DNA from: JAAZNF01 sp964561025
GTDB lineage: Bacteria > Myxococcota > B64-G9
Assembly: GCA_964561025.1 (NCBI GenBank)
Contig: CAZLNM010000002.1
Location: 49,530 to 113,529, forward strand
Direction: 5' to 3'
DNA: 64,000 bases
In this document: piece by piece, positions 33,954 to 43,786 of the stretch
How positions within the stretch are numbered: position 1 is the first letter of the stretch
How the letters are laid out: each line of letters starts with the position of its first letter
The notes under the pieces: model-generated
The model's input: the letters and a program-made list of their open reading frames with translations, nothing else
What the model was told of the DNA's origin: nothing
Databases searched by the model: none
Program-made: the position numbers and the translations under genes

Positions 33954-36918
33954 ATGGGCCGGATCGAGGTGGCATGTCGTCTTGAGGTTCGCGACGCCCC
34001 GGGCGAGCGCCTGGCGCGCCGCATCCGCCAGGAGCTCCTCATCCCGGTGGAGCGGGTGCGCTGCGTGGACGTGTTCACGGTGGACGCGGCGCTCTCGCGC
34101 GAGGAGCTGGAAGGCCTGGCCCGGGAATGTTTTCTGGACCCGGTGTCCCAGGAGGCGGCGGTGGACCGGCCGCTGGGACGGGGCTGCGACTTCGCGGTGG
34201 CGGTGTCTTTCCGGCCGGGCGTCACCGACAACGTGGGTCGCACCGCCCGCGAGGCCCTGGCGCTCTACCTGGGCCGGCCGCTCCCCGAGGGCGCCGCGGT
34301 GTACACCTCGCGGCACTACCTGTTGTGGGGCCCGCTCTCGCGCGAGCAGGCCGAGCGCATCGGGCGCGAGATGCTCGCGAACGCATTGATCCAGAACATC
34401 ACGGTGCTGTCGGGCGACGAGTTCGCCCGGCGCGGCTTTCCCCCCAACCTGCCGCGGGTGGAGCTCGGCCCGCGCCCCGAGGTGCAAACCATCTCGCTGG
34501 AACGAAGAATCCCTGATCGCCCTCAGCCGCGAGCGGGTGCTGGCGCTCTCGCTCTCCGAGATGCGCGCCATCCGCGACTTCTTTCGCGGCGACGACTTTC
34601 GGGCCTTGCGGCGCCAGCGCGGCCTGCCGCCGGACCCCACCGACGTGGAGCTGGAGTGCCTGGCCCAGACCTGGTCCGAGCACTGCAAACACAAGATCTT
34701 CAATGCCCGGATCCGCTACCGCGAAGGGGATGCGCCGGAAGAGACGGTGGACTCGCTGTTCGAGGAGTGCATCCGCGGCACCACCCGGGAGGTGCGCGCC
34801 GCCCGCGGCCCGGCCGACCTGTGCCTGTCGGTGTTCTCGGACAACGCGGGGGTGATCCGTTTCACCGACGAGTGGAGCCTGGTGTTCAAGGTGGAGACCC
34901 ACAACAGCCCCTCGGCGCTCGATCCCTACGGCGGCGCGCTCACCGGCATCGTGGGGGTCAACCGCGATCCGCTGGGGACCGGCCAGGGCGCGCGGCTGAT
35001 CTTCAACACCGACGTGTTCTGCTTCGCCAGCCCCTTCCGCGACGAGCCGGTGCCGCGCGGCCTGCTGCACCCGCGCCGCATCCTGGAGGGCGTGCGCGAG
35101 GGGGTGGAGCACGGCGGCAACAAGAGCGGCATCCCCACCGTCAACGGCTCGCTGTTGTTCGACGAGCGCTACCTGGGCAAGCCGCTGGTGTTCTGCGGCA
35201 CCGCCGGGCTCCTGCCGGCGCGGCTCCACGGGCGGCCGGGCCACGACAAGCGCGCCCTTCCTGGCGATCGCATCGTGATGGCCGGGGGACGCATCGGCAA
35301 GGACGGCATCCACGGCGCCACCTTCAGCAGCGAGGAGTTGCACCAGAATTCTCCGGTGAGCGCGGTGCAGATCGGGGACCCCATCACCCAGAAGCGCCTG
35401 GCCGACTTTTTGCTGCGGGCCCGCGACGAGGGGCTGTACCACTCGCTCACCGACGACGGCGCCGGCGGGCTGTCCTCCTCGGTGGGCGAGATGGCGCGCG
35501 AGGCCGGCGGCTGCCGCCTGGATCTCACGCACGCCCCGCTCAAGTACCCCGGCCTGGCCCCCTGGGAGATCCTGCTCTCCGAGGCCCAGGAGCGCATGAC
35601 GCTGGCGGTGCCGCCGGACAAGCTCCCGCGCCTGCTCGCGCTGGCCCGTCGCTACCAGGTGGAGGCCACCGACCTGGGCTGCTTCGACGAGAGCGGCCTG
35701 TTCGAGGTGAGCGATCACGGCCGGGTGGTGGCGCTGCTGCCCATGGACTTTCTGCACGACGGCTTGCCGCGCCTCGATCTTTTGGCGCGCTTCGTGCCCC
35801 CGCGCGAGGGCCCCTGGCGGGCGCCGGCGCGGCCCCAGGGAGAGCTTTTGCATCAGATGTTGGGGCGGCTCAACATCTGCTCCAAGGCCTACTGGGTGCG
35901 CCAGTACGATCACGAGGTGCAGGCCGGGACGGTGCAAAAACCCCTGGTGGGCGCGCGCGACGACGGGCCGGCCGACGCGGCGGTGTTCCGGCCGCTGCTC
36001 GATTCCTTCCAGGCGGTGGCGGTGGCCCACGGCATCTGCCCGCGCCTGTCCGACTTCGACGCCGGGGTCATGGCCGAGTGCGCGGTGGACGAGGGCGTGC
36101 GTAACGCAGTGGCCGTCGGCGCCGACCCGGACCGCCTGGCCGGCCTGGACAACTTCTGCTGGTGCGACCCGGTGCAGAGCGACTCCAACCCCGACGGCGA
36201 CCGCAAGGCCGGCCAACTCGTGCGCGCCGGCCGGGGCCTGCGGCGGGTGTGCCTGGCCTACGGCGTGCCGCTGATCTCGGGCAAGGACAGCATGAAGAAC
36301 GACGCCGTGATCGAAGGCCGGCGCATCTCCATCCCGCCCACGCTGCTGGTCTCGGTGCTGGGGCTCATGCCCGACGCGCGCCGGGCGGTGTCCATGGACG
36401 CCAAGGCGCCGGGGCACGCGCTGTTCGTCCTGGGGGAAACCCGCGACGAGCTGCTGGGCTCCGAACTCCAGGCGCACCTGGGCGCGCGCGGGGGCTTTCT
36501 CCCGCGGGTCCAGCCAAAAGCGCAACTTTCGCTGTACCGGGCGCTGTACCGGGCCATCCAGGACGGCTGCGTGGCCTCGTGCCACGACTGCTCGGACGGC
36601 GGCCTGGCGGTGGCCCTGGCCGAGAGCGCCTTCGCCGGTGACCTGGGGATGGTGGCGGACCTTGCGCGCGCGCCGCGCCAGGGAGACCTGGGCGACGTGG
36701 AGCTCTTGTACTCCGAGACGCCCGGCCGGTTCGTGGTCACGGTGCCGCCGGAGCGGCTGGAGGACTTCCTGCGCCACATGCAGGGCCAGCCGGCGCAACG
36801 GGTGGGTGAGGTCACGGCCGCTCCCCGGCTCGTCATCCGGGGATTGGCGGGCTCCGTTGTGCTCGACGAGCCGATCGAGGCGCTGCGGCAGAGCTGGCTG
36901 CGCCCGCTGGACTTCTAG
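33954..36918 (+). CDS. purL: Phosphoribosylformylglycinamidine synthase, PurS-PurL fusion, with an apparent +1 frameshift near 34500
   Basis: This makes formylglycinamidine ribonucleotide in purine synthesis, using ammonia from PurQ. The gene reads from the ATG at 33954 in one frame through residue 182 (ending VQTISL), and the homologous sequence then continues one base over, from NEESLIALSRERVLAL, to 36918. One extra base at about 34500 (CTG-G-AAC) explains it. Joined, the product is about 987 residues: a PurS-like N-terminus, then the PurL core with THNSPSALDPYGGALTGIVG and DDGAGGLSSSVGE. It lacks a C-terminal glutaminase domain because purQ is separate. The frameshift may be a sequencing or assembly error. 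Reading the two halves as separate proteins is less likely, since the second lacks a good start. Confidence 0.85.
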
Positions 36919-36938
36919 CGGCAAGAGCGGAGGCAACC

Positions 36939-37745
36939 ATGGCGAGCGTGAGGGCCTTGGTGGTCGCGGGCAACGGAACCAACTGCGAGCGCGAGACCGC
37001 CTTCGCCTGTCTCTCGGCGGGCGCCGAGCGCGCCGACATCGTTTCCATCTGGGACCTTCTGGCCGGCGAGGCGCGCCTTTCGGACTACAACTTTTTGCTG
37101 CTTCCGGGCGGCTTCATGGACGGCGACGACCTGGGCTCGGCCCGGGCGGCCGCCAACCGCTACCGGCGCGCCCGCATCGCGGGCTCCGATCGGCGCCTGC
37201 TCGACGACCTTGTCGAGTTCGTGTCCCGCGACACGCTCGTGCTCGGCATCTGCAACGGCTTCCAGCTCATGGTGAAGCTCGGCCTGCTGCCCGAGCCGCG
37301 CCGGCTCGAACAGCGCGTGACGCTCACTTTCAACGACTCCGGGCGCTTCGAGGACCGCTGGGTGGCCATGGCCTGCGATCCCAAGAGCCCGTGCGTGTTC
37401 ACCCGCGGCATCGAGCGGCTGGAGCTTCCGGTGCGGCACGGCGAGGGAAAGCTGCTGGCCGCGCCCGGCGTGCTCGAGGATCTCGGCGCGCGCAATCTCG
37501 TTCCGCTGCGCTACGTCGATCCCGCCACCGGGCGGCCCACCACCCAGTACCCTGCCAACCCCAACGGCTCGCCGGACGGGGCCGCCGGGGTGTGTGACGA
37601 GAGCGGCCGGATCTTCGGGCTCATGCCCCACCCCGAGTGCTTCCTGCACCGCACCCACCACCCGCGCTGGACCCGCCGGCCCGATCTCCCCGAGGAGGGC
37701 GCCGGGCTGCGCATCTTCCAAAACGCCGTCTCGGCGCTGCGCTGA
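36939..37745 (+). CDS. purQ: FGAM synthase glutaminase subunit PurQ
   Basis: A 268-residue class I glutamine amidotransferase that supplies ammonia to PurL. The nucleophile Cys105 lies in GICNGFQ and the His231 and Glu233 in MPHPE complete the triad. An oxyanion PGGFMDGDD segment is present. It starts 20 bases after purL, with GAGCGGAGG as ribosome site, so the two share an operon. At 268 residues it is longer than the 227-residue Bacillus PurQ and resembles the C-terminal domain of the one-piece enzyme. The 171 bases after it, to rpsI, hold nothing recognisable. Confidence 0.94.
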   Translation: MASVRALVVAGNGTNCERETAFACLSAGAERADIVSIWDLLAGEARLSDYNFLLLPGGFMDGDDLGSARAAANRYRRARIAGSDRRLLDDLVEFVSRDTLVLGICNGFQLMVKLGLLPEPRRLEQRVTLTFNDSGRFEDRWVAMACDPKSPCVFTRGIERLELPVRHGEGKLLAAPGVLEDLGARNLVPLRYVDPATGRPTTQYPANPNGSPDGAAGVCDESGRIFGLMPHPECFLHRTHHPRWTRRPDLPEEGAGLRIFQNAVSALR

Positions 37746-37916
37746 CGGGATTGCCTGGATGGCTCGGATCCTGCCGTAAGGCGCTCCCCGTGTGTCACCC
37801 GCGAGATGCACCCATGGGGTGGCGCGAGGGGCAGCTTGTATGGTGGAATCCCATTCAGCTCCCCCCGAACAAAGATCCAAGGCAAGAAGGCAGGTAGCGG
37901 CGGGCGGGCCGGGCGC

Positions 37917-38315
37917 TTAGCGCTTGGAGTACTGGAAGCGCTTGCGGGCGCCGGGGCGGCCGTACTTCTTGCGCTCCACGATGCGCGAGTCGCGGGTGAG
38001 CAGGCCGGCCTTCTTGAGCACCGGCCGAAGCTGCGTGTCCATGCGCTGCAGGGCGCGGGCCAGGCCGTGGCGGATGGCGTCCGCCTGCCCGGACAGGCCG
38101 CCGCCGCGCACGTTCACCCGCACGTCGATCTTGCCCTGCTGGCTGGTGAGCTCCAGCGGCTCGGAGATGATCAGGCGCAGCTGCTGCAGCCCGCCGAAGT
38201 AGTCATCCCAGCTCCGGTCGTTGACCGTGACCGTGCCGGCGCCCGCCTGGATCCACACCCGGGCGATGGCGTTCTTGCGCTTGCCGGTGGCGTACCATTT
38301 CTGGACTTCGCTCAT
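37917..38315 (-). CDS. rpsI: 30S ribosomal protein S9
   Basis: A 132-residue protein of normal length for the small-subunit protein near the ribosomal P site. It begins with WYATGKRKNAIARVW, has the conserved GGGLSGQADAIRHGLARAL and ends in the basic YGRPGARKRFQYSKR tail that reaches the anticodon loop. It lies three bases after the rplM stop, the standard bacterial rplM-rpsI order. Confidence 0.97.
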   Translation of the reverse strand: MSEVQKWYATGKRKNAIARVWIQAGAGTVTVNDRSWDDYFGGLQQLRLIISEPLELTSQQGKIDVRVNVRGGGLSGQADAIRHGLARALQRMDTQLRPVLKKAGLLTRDSRIVERKKYGRPGARKRFQYSKR

Positions 38316-38318
38316 GGG

Positions 38319-38756
38319 TTACTTCTCCTTGGAGGCCCGGGCCTCGGGCTTCTGGGCCGCGTGCGGGTGCTCGGCGCCCTCGTAGATCTTGAGCTTGCGC
38401 AACATGCGGTAGCCCAGCGGCCCGCGCGGCAGCATGCCCTTCACCGCCCGGCGCAGCAGCTCGGTGGGGTGCTTGGCGTGAAGCTCCTCGGCCGTCCGCT
38501 CCTTCAGCCCGCCGGGGTAGCCGCTGTAGTCGTAGTACATCTTCTTTTCCATCTTGCGGCCGGTGAGGCGGATGAGCTTCGCGTTGATCACCACCACGAA
38601 GTCGCCGCCGTCCGTGTGCGGGGTGTAGCCCGGGCTGTTCTTGCCCTTGAGCGCCTGCGCGATCTCGCTGGCCAGCCGCCCCAGGATCTGCCCCTTGGCG
38701 TCCAGCACCTGCCAACGGGGTTTGACCTCGGATTGCGAGAGAAACTTGGTCTTCAT
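38319..38756 (-). CDS. rplM: 50S ribosomal protein L13
   Basis: A 145-residue large-subunit protein. The start at 38756 follows AAGGAAG. Family hallmarks are WQVLDAKGQILGRLAS, GDFVVVINA, KMYYDYSGYPGGLKE and AVKGMLPRGPLGYRMLRKLKIYEGAEHPH. The short C-terminal tail after the PH motif is Ala/Lys-rich. It is the first gene of the rplM-rpsI operon and is read from a promoter about 60 bases upstream. Confidence 0.97.
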   Translation of the reverse strand: MKTKFLSQSEVKPRWQVLDAKGQILGRLASEIAQALKGKNSPGYTPHTDGGDFVVVINAKLIRLTGRKMEKKMYYDYSGYPGGLKERTAEELHAKHPTELLRRAVKGMLPRGPLGYRMLRKLKIYEGAEHPHAAQKPEARASKEK

Positions 38757-38812
38757 GACGTCTTCCTTTGCTCGGAGCCGCGTCCCGCCGGACCGGGCCG
38801 GCAGGGTGCAAT

Positions 38813-38841
38813 CTGATAATGGCAAACGACTGAAAAGTCAA
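38813..38841 (-). promoter_or_regulatory. Sigma70-type promoter for rplM-rpsI
   Basis: On the minus strand TTGACT (38841-38836), 17 bases, TATCAG (38818-38813). The start would be near 38806, giving a leader of about 50 bases. It is one of the clearest promoters here. Confidence 0.6.
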
Positions 38842-38897
38842 GCACAATCTGCACCCGGCTCCGGGTCGTCGCCGCGGGGAGGCGGGGGTTGGGAAAA

Positions 38898-38926
38898 TTG
38901 ACCTCACCAGAGCGGTAGGATAGCCT
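38898..38926 (+). promoter_or_regulatory. Sigma70-type promoter, probably leaderless, for the kinase at 38935
   Basis: TTGACC (38898-38903), 17 bases, TAGCCT (38921-38926), then eight bases to the GTG start. There is no ribosome site near that start. Confidence 0.55.
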
Positions 38927-38934
38927 CGCCACTC

Positions 38935-41430
38935 GTGATCGTCGCAAAGAAGGCGCTGCTGGTCTTCCTGGGACTCACCCTGGTGGCCGGGGTGCTGGGC
39001 ACCCTGGCGCTGCCCACGGAACAACCCCGGCTGCCCGTCGCGCTGGGAGGCGCGGACGGGTTGACCATCCTCGAGGACGGCCGTCCGGAAGATGATGCCC
39101 CGCGGCGGGGGGACCGCCTCCGGGCCGTCGCGGGCGTTCCCGTCGAGAACGGCGAGATGATGGCCTTCGTGCTGGATGGCTTTCGCGTGGGCCAGCGCGT
39201 GGACGTCCAGGTCGAGCGGCAGGGCCAGCGCCTCATGCTGCGCCTTCAGCTTTCGCGCTCCATCACCGGCCGGCTGCTGGTCATCAATACGCTGGTGTCT
39301 TTTTTGCTGTGGCTGGTGAGCCTGTTCGTGGTGATCAAGGGGGCCGCCGACCTCCACACCCTCCTGTTCTCCTCGGCGCTCGGGTCGCTCACCGCGGTGA
39401 TGTTCGTCTACTACCCCGAGAACTCGCTGGGCCTGCCGTTCGGGAGGTATGTCTCCAACCTGCTCTCCAACGGCCTGTACCCGTTCACCGTGGCCTTCCT
39501 AGCCCACTTCGCCGTGATCTTCCCCGAGCGCAGCGGGCGGCGGCGCTGGCGCGCCCTGCTGTACCTCCCGGCGCTGGCGCTGGCCGGCGGCCTGATCGTC
39601 TCCCAGCTCTCGGCGCGCCGCACCCTCGATCCGGCCGTCATCGGCATCAACGCTCGCCTGTTCGTGATGCTGCGCATCTACCTCGGCCTGTACCTCTTGG
39701 TGTGCATCGCCTTCCTGGCGCGCAACTACTTCACCGCCCGGCGGCCCGAGTCGCGCCAGCGCCTCAAGTGGATCTTCTGGGGCACCCTGACCGGCATCGC
39801 GCCGCACGTGCTGTTGTTCGAGCTCCCGCGCGGGCTGGGGGCCCGGCCCATCCTGCCGGAGGAGATCACCTACCTCCTCGTGTGTCTGGCCTGCGTGGCG
39901 GTGGGGGTGGCGGTGGTGCGGCACCGCTTCCTGGACGTGGATCTCATCATCAACCGCTCGCTGGTGTACTTCGCCCTCACGGTCTTCGTGGTGCTGGCCT
40001 ACCTGTTGCTGGTGGCCCTGGGCGACTGGATGGTGATCGCGGTGTGGGGCGAGGAGTGGGTGGGGGTGCGGGTGATCGTGGCGCTGCTCCTGGCCGCGCT
40101 CTTCGCCCCGCTGCGCCAGGTCACCCAGCGGCTGGTCGACAGGCTGTTCTACCGCGAGCAGGTCGATCAGCGCGCCGCGCTCATCGAATACAGCCAGCAG
40201 CTCAGCCGCACGGTGGACATCGACCTCCTGCTCGCGCACCTCGACGGGCTGGTGGCCCGGGTCATGCCGGTGCACTGGATGAGGGTGTTCGTGCGCGCGG
40301 GAGAGGATCTGGCGCTGCGGCAAGTGTTTCCCCGGCGGGAGGGTGCGGTGATGCTGGAGGACGGGGCGGTGCGCGCGCTCGCCCTCGATGGCCCGGCGCG
40401 GGCCTCCTCGGCCCTCCCGGGGGAGCTCTCCGGCGCCGCGGCGCTGGTGCCCTTGCAAGGGGGGCAGCGCCTGCTGGGCCTGGTCGCGCTCGGGCCGCGC
40501 GCCTCGGGCGCGGCGTTCTCCGACGACGACCTCAAGTTTCTCTCGGCGGTGGCCAACCAGACCACGGTGGCCTTCGAGAACTCGCTGGCCTTCCAGACCA
40601 TCCGGGAGCTCAACGTCAACCTGGAGCAGAAGATCTTCGAGCGCACCCGGGAGCTGGCCGAGGCCAACGACCGGCTGGCCGAGCAATACATCAAGCTGCA
40701 GCGGCTCGACGAGCTCAAGGAGGCCCTCACCGGCATGGTGGTGCACGATCTGAAGAACCCGCTGGCCACCATCATGATGGGGTTGGAGTTCGTGGAGAGC
40801 GAGGAGCTCGAGAAGCTGCCGGAGTCGGTGCGCCACACCCTGGACGTGATCGGGCACACCTGCCGGGACATGCTGGATCTCACCCAGAACCTGCTGGACG
40901 TCACGCGCATGGAGAGCGGGCGGCTGGAGCTCAGCCGCGAGGTCGTGTCGCTGCCCGCCCTGGGAGAGGAGTGCGTCGAGCGGGTGCGTCTGTTGGCGCG
41001 CTCCCGCGAGGTGACCTTCGAGGTGCGGCTGCCGCCGCTCGCCTGGGAGATGGATCGCGGCATGATGGGGCGGGTGCTGGTGAACCTGCTCAGCAACTCC
41101 ATCAAGTTCGCCCCGCGCCAGAGCCAGGTGGTGCTCGACGCCGCGGCCAGCGGCGCGCCGGGCGACGGCGGCGAGCTGTGCCTGGGCGTGGCCAACCACG
41201 GGCCGGTCATCGCGCCGGAGTACCAGCAGCGGATCTTCGAGCGCTTCGCGCCGGTGGAACGCCGCTCGCTGGGCCCGCTGCGCGGCACCGGGCTGGGCCT
41301 GGCCTTCTGCCGCATGGTGGTCGAGGCCCACGGCGGCAAGATCGCGGTGGTGTCGCCCTTGCCGGGGGTCAGCCACGGGGCGCGTTTCGAGATCCATTTG
41401 CCCATCGGGCGGCGGGCCCCGGGGAGCTGA
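38935..41430 (+). CDS. Membrane sensor histidine kinase with PDZ-like and GAF domains
   Basis: An 831-residue kinase starting at a GTG. Domains in order: membrane segment (7-25), a periplasmic PDZ-like domain (about 55-105; RRGDRLRAVAGVPVEN then GQRVDVQVERQGQRLMLRL), several membrane helices (about 112-390), a GAF domain (about 410-560, ending FLSAVANQTTVAFENS), a short coiled coil, HisKA with phospho-acceptor His604 in VVHDLKNPLAT, and HATPase (NLLSNSIKF, RGTGLGLAFC). It should sense an envelope signal and phosphorylate an unknown response regulator; none is adjacent. It is followed after one base by an amidohydrolase and then an exported protein. The first 55 residues show no other motif. 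Confidence 0.88.
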   Translation: MIVAKKALLVFLGLTLVAGVLGTLALPTEQPRLPVALGGADGLTILEDGRPEDDAPRRGDRLRAVAGVPVENGEMMAFVLDGFRVGQRVDVQVERQGQRLMLRLQLSRSITGRLLVINTLVSFLLWLVSLFVVIKGAADLHTLLFSSALGSLTAVMFVYYPENSLGLPFGRYVSNLLSNGLYPFTVAFLAHFAVIFPERSGRRRWRALLYLPALALAGGLIVSQLSARRTLDPAVIGINARLFVMLRIYLGLYLLVCIAFLARNYFTARRPESRQRLKWIFWGTLTGIAPHVLLFELPRGLGARPILPEEITYLLVCLACVAVGVAVVRHRFLDVDLIINRSLVYFALTVFVVLAYLLLVALGDWMVIAVWGEEWVGVRVIVALLLAALFAPLRQVTQRLVDRLFYREQVDQRAALIEYSQQLSRTVDIDLLLAHLDGLVARVMPVHWMRVFVRAGEDLALRQVFPRREGAVMLEDGAVRALALDGPARASSALPGELSGAAALVPLQGGQRLLGLVALGPRASGAAFSDDDLKFLSAVANQTTVAFENSLAFQTIRELNVNLEQKIFERTRELAEANDRLAEQYIKLQRLDELKEALTGMVVHDLKNPLATIMMGLEFVESEELEKLPESVRHTLDVIGHTCRDMLDLTQNLLDVTRMESGRLELSREVVSLPALGEECVERVRLLARSREVTFEVRLPPLAWEMDRGMMGRVLVNLLSNSIKFAPRQSQVVLDAAASGAPGDGGELCLGVANHGPVIAPEYQQRIFERFAPVERRSLGPLRGTGLGLAFCRMVVEAHGGKIAVVSPLPGVSHGARFEIHLPIGRRAPGS

Positions 41431-41431
41431 C

Positions 41432-42604
41432 ATGGCGCGCGTGCCGGAAATCAGCGCCGAGCTGCTCGAGCGGGTGCGGGAGCTGCGCCGGGAGCTGCAC
41501 CGCCACCCCGAGCCGCATTTCGCCGAGCACCGCACCGCCGCCCGCGCGGCCGAGTGGTTGCGGCGGCTTGGGCTGCACGTGCGCGAAGGATTGGCCGGCA
41601 CCGGCGTGGTGGGTTTGCTGGGAGAGGCCGGGCCGGTGGTGGCCCTGCGCGCGGACATGGACGGCTTGCCCATCGCCGAGCAGACGGGGCTGCCGTACGC
41701 CTCCCAGACGCCGGGTTGGATGCACGCCTGCGGCCACGACGGGCACGTGGCCGTGCTGCTGGGAGCGGCCGAGCTGCTGGCTCGGGCGGGGCCGCTCCCC
41801 GGGCGGGTGAAGTTCATCTTCCAGCCGGCCGAGGAGGAGGGCGGCGGCGCGCGGCGGCTGGTCGAGGCCGGGGCGTTGGCCGATCCCCCGGTGGAGGCGG
41901 TGTTCGCGCTCCACGCCAAGCCCTGCCTACCGGTCGGCAGCATCGAGGTCGAGGAGGTGCCGAACGCGGCCTGCGACGCCTTCGACGCGGCGATCGTTGG
42001 CCAGGGAGGCCACGCGGCCGGGCCGCACCTGGCCCTGGATCCGCTGCCGGCCGCCTGTCACCTGGTGGCGGCGCTGCACACGCTGGTGGGGCGGCGGGCG
42101 GCGCCTTTCGAGAAGGCGGTGGTCACGGTGGGTGCCCTGCGCGCCGGTGAGCGGCGCAACGTCATCCCCGAGCGGGCGGAGCTGCGGGGGACGCTGCGCA
42201 CGCGCGATCCGGCGGTGCGCTCGCGACTGATGCAGGCGGTGGTGGCGTTGTGCCGCAAGATCCCGGAGGCCTTCGGGCTGCGCGCCGAGTTCTCCTGGGG
42301 CGAGAGCACGCCGCGGGTGAAGAACGACAGCCGCATGCTGGAGCGGGTGCGGCGGGTGGGCCGCGCCGTGCTCGGCGCGTCGGCGGTGCGCCAGGGCGCC
42401 GAGAACTCCATGGGGGGCGAGGACTTCGCCTTCTTCCTGGCCGAACAGGGCGGGGTGCCCGGCTGCCTCTTCGGGTTGGGGACCGGCGGCACCGAGGGCC
42501 TGCACAGCCCGCGCTTCGACTTTGGAGACGAGGCCCTGGCGGTGGGGATGCGCATGTTCGCCGGGCTGGTGCTGGACTGCCTGGAAACGCGGGAGGAGCG
42601 GTGA
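41432..42604 (+). CDS. M20-family amidohydrolase (peptidase/aminoacylase type)
   Basis: A 390-residue metal hydrolase. Motifs are RRELHRHPEP at the N-terminus, ALRADMDGLPI, HACGHDGHVAVLLGAA (metal ligands Cys and His), FQPAEEEGGGA with the catalytic and metal Glu residues, and ENSMGGEDFAFFL near the C-terminus. This group (IAA-amidohydrolase, hippurate hydrolase, N-acetyl-diaminopimelate deacetylase) removes acyl groups from amino-acid amides; the substrate is not decidable from sequence. It starts one base after the kinase stop and overlaps the next gene by four bases. Confidence 0.92.
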   Translation: MARVPEISAELLERVRELRRELHRHPEPHFAEHRTAARAAEWLRRLGLHVREGLAGTGVVGLLGEAGPVVALRADMDGLPIAEQTGLPYASQTPGWMHACGHDGHVAVLLGAAELLARAGPLPGRVKFIFQPAEEEGGGARRLVEAGALADPPVEAVFALHAKPCLPVGSIEVEEVPNAACDAFDAAIVGQGGHAAGPHLALDPLPAACHLVAALHTLVGRRAAPFEKAVVTVGALRAGERRNVIPERAELRGTLRTRDPAVRSRLMQAVVALCRKIPEAFGLRAEFSWGESTPRVKNDSRMLERVRRVGRAVLGASAVRQGAENSMGGEDFAFFLAEQGGVPGCLFGLGTGGTEGLHSPRFDFGDEALAVGMRMFAGLVLDCLETREER

Positions 42605-43782
42605 AGCGGTCGACGATCCTGGGTGGAGCCGCCGGTTCGTGCCTGGCGATCCTGCTGGCCGCGGGCGGCGCCGGCTGCCCCAAGCGGTACTCGGGCGACA
42701 TCGACGTGGACGAGGTGCAGGGTTGCGTCGGACGCATCGAGTCGCACCTGCGCGCCATGCGGGCCGAGCTCAAGAAGAAGGATCTGGAGCGGGCGGCCAA
42801 GGAGTACACCGAAGGCCGGGAAACCTTCGACGACAACCGGGCCATGCTCTCCGCCTACCCGGAGCTGGGCGAGCTCTCGGCCTCGCTGGAGGAGGCCGCC
42901 TCGCTGCTGTGCTACGAGTCGGTGAGCATCCTGCTGGAGCGGTTCTTCGAGACGGTGCGCGCGCGCGAACCGCGCGAGGCCGAGCGCCGCCTGGAGGAGG
43001 CCCAGTCCCAGTTCGGCCGCTGCCAGCCGATGCTCGAGAAGCGCGACGACTTCACCGCGCTCAAGGTCAACCTCGACACGGCGCCGCAGGCGCTCTCGGA
43101 GTTGCGGCACCTGCTCGATCGCCCGGCGCGGCTGGAGCGCATCCAGGCGCTGCGCCAAGAGCTCGAGCCGCGCCGCAGCGCCCTGGCGAAGCAGCTCCAG
43201 GCCCTGGAGGCGAAACCGCGCGACGCGGCGGCGCAGGCCGAGGTGGAGAAAGGGCTCGCCGCGCTGAAGGAGGCCCTGGCGGTGCAGGGCGATTTTCGCG
43301 ACGAGCCGGAGTGGAAGGCGCTGTCGGAGGAAGTCGCGCGGGAGCAGGCCGCCGCGGCCGAGCGCCTGGCCAAGGCGGCGCGGCGCGCCCGGGTCCTGGA
43401 GCTCACCGAGGAGGCCCTCCCCATGGCGGTGCGGCAGGCGTCGCTGGCCGCAGCCCAGCGCGATCCGGCCCAGGCGTCCCGCCTGATCGCCCCGGTGGCG
43501 GAGACGTACCGGCGCTGTCAGGAGACCCTGGACCAGGCGCTGCGCGAGGAGCCGGCCCTGGCCAAGGTCCCCATCTCCCTGCAGGGACAGAAACAGGCCG
43601 TCGACTGGCTGGCGCGCCACTGCGCCTCGGAGGCGAAGCGCGCCGAGAAGTTGCTCCAGCGCCTGACCGGGAAGAAGGTCACGCCGGCCCCGGTCAAGGT
43701 GGAGGCCGAGGAGCCGGCGGCGAAGCCCAAACCCGAGAAGCCAGCGCCGAAGGGCAAGAAACGCCGGGTCCGCCGCTGGTAG
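42601..43782 (+). CDS. Exported helical protein with Lys/Pro-rich C-terminus
   Basis: A 393-residue protein starting at a GTG inside GTGA, with GGAGGAGC before it. The N-terminus is a signal peptide ending near GAGC (Cys26), which may or may not be a lipobox. The rest is Ala/Glu/Arg-rich and strongly helical, likely coiled coil (residues 45-340), and the tail is proline- and lysine-rich (KPKPEKPAPKGKKRRVRRW). No family is recognised. It is the third gene of the kinase-amidohydrolase operon and converges on the FHA gene with four bases between stops. Confidence 0.68.
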   Translation: MKRSTILGGAAGSCLAILLAAGGAGCPKRYSGDIDVDEVQGCVGRIESHLRAMRAELKKKDLERAAKEYTEGRETFDDNRAMLSAYPELGELSASLEEAASLLCYESVSILLERFFETVRAREPREAERRLEEAQSQFGRCQPMLEKRDDFTALKVNLDTAPQALSELRHLLDRPARLERIQALRQELEPRRSALAKQLQALEAKPRDAAAQAEVEKGLAALKEALAVQGDFRDEPEWKALSEEVAREQAAAAERLAKAARRARVLELTEEALPMAVRQASLAAAQRDPAQASRLIAPVAETYRRCQETLDQALREEPALAKVPISLQGQKQAVDWLARHCASEAKRAEKLLQRLTGKKVTPAPVKVEAEEPAAKPKPEKPAPKGKKRRVRRW

Positions 43783-43786
43783 GCCG

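Noticed and set aside
34537..36918. The PurL core as a separate gene starting at GTG 34537
   Set aside because: No ribosome site, and the homologous linker residues before it (34501-34536) are in the same frame, so a frameshift of one gene explains the data better.
34399..36936. A minus-strand frame opposite purL
   Set aside because: Shadow of purL; no domains.
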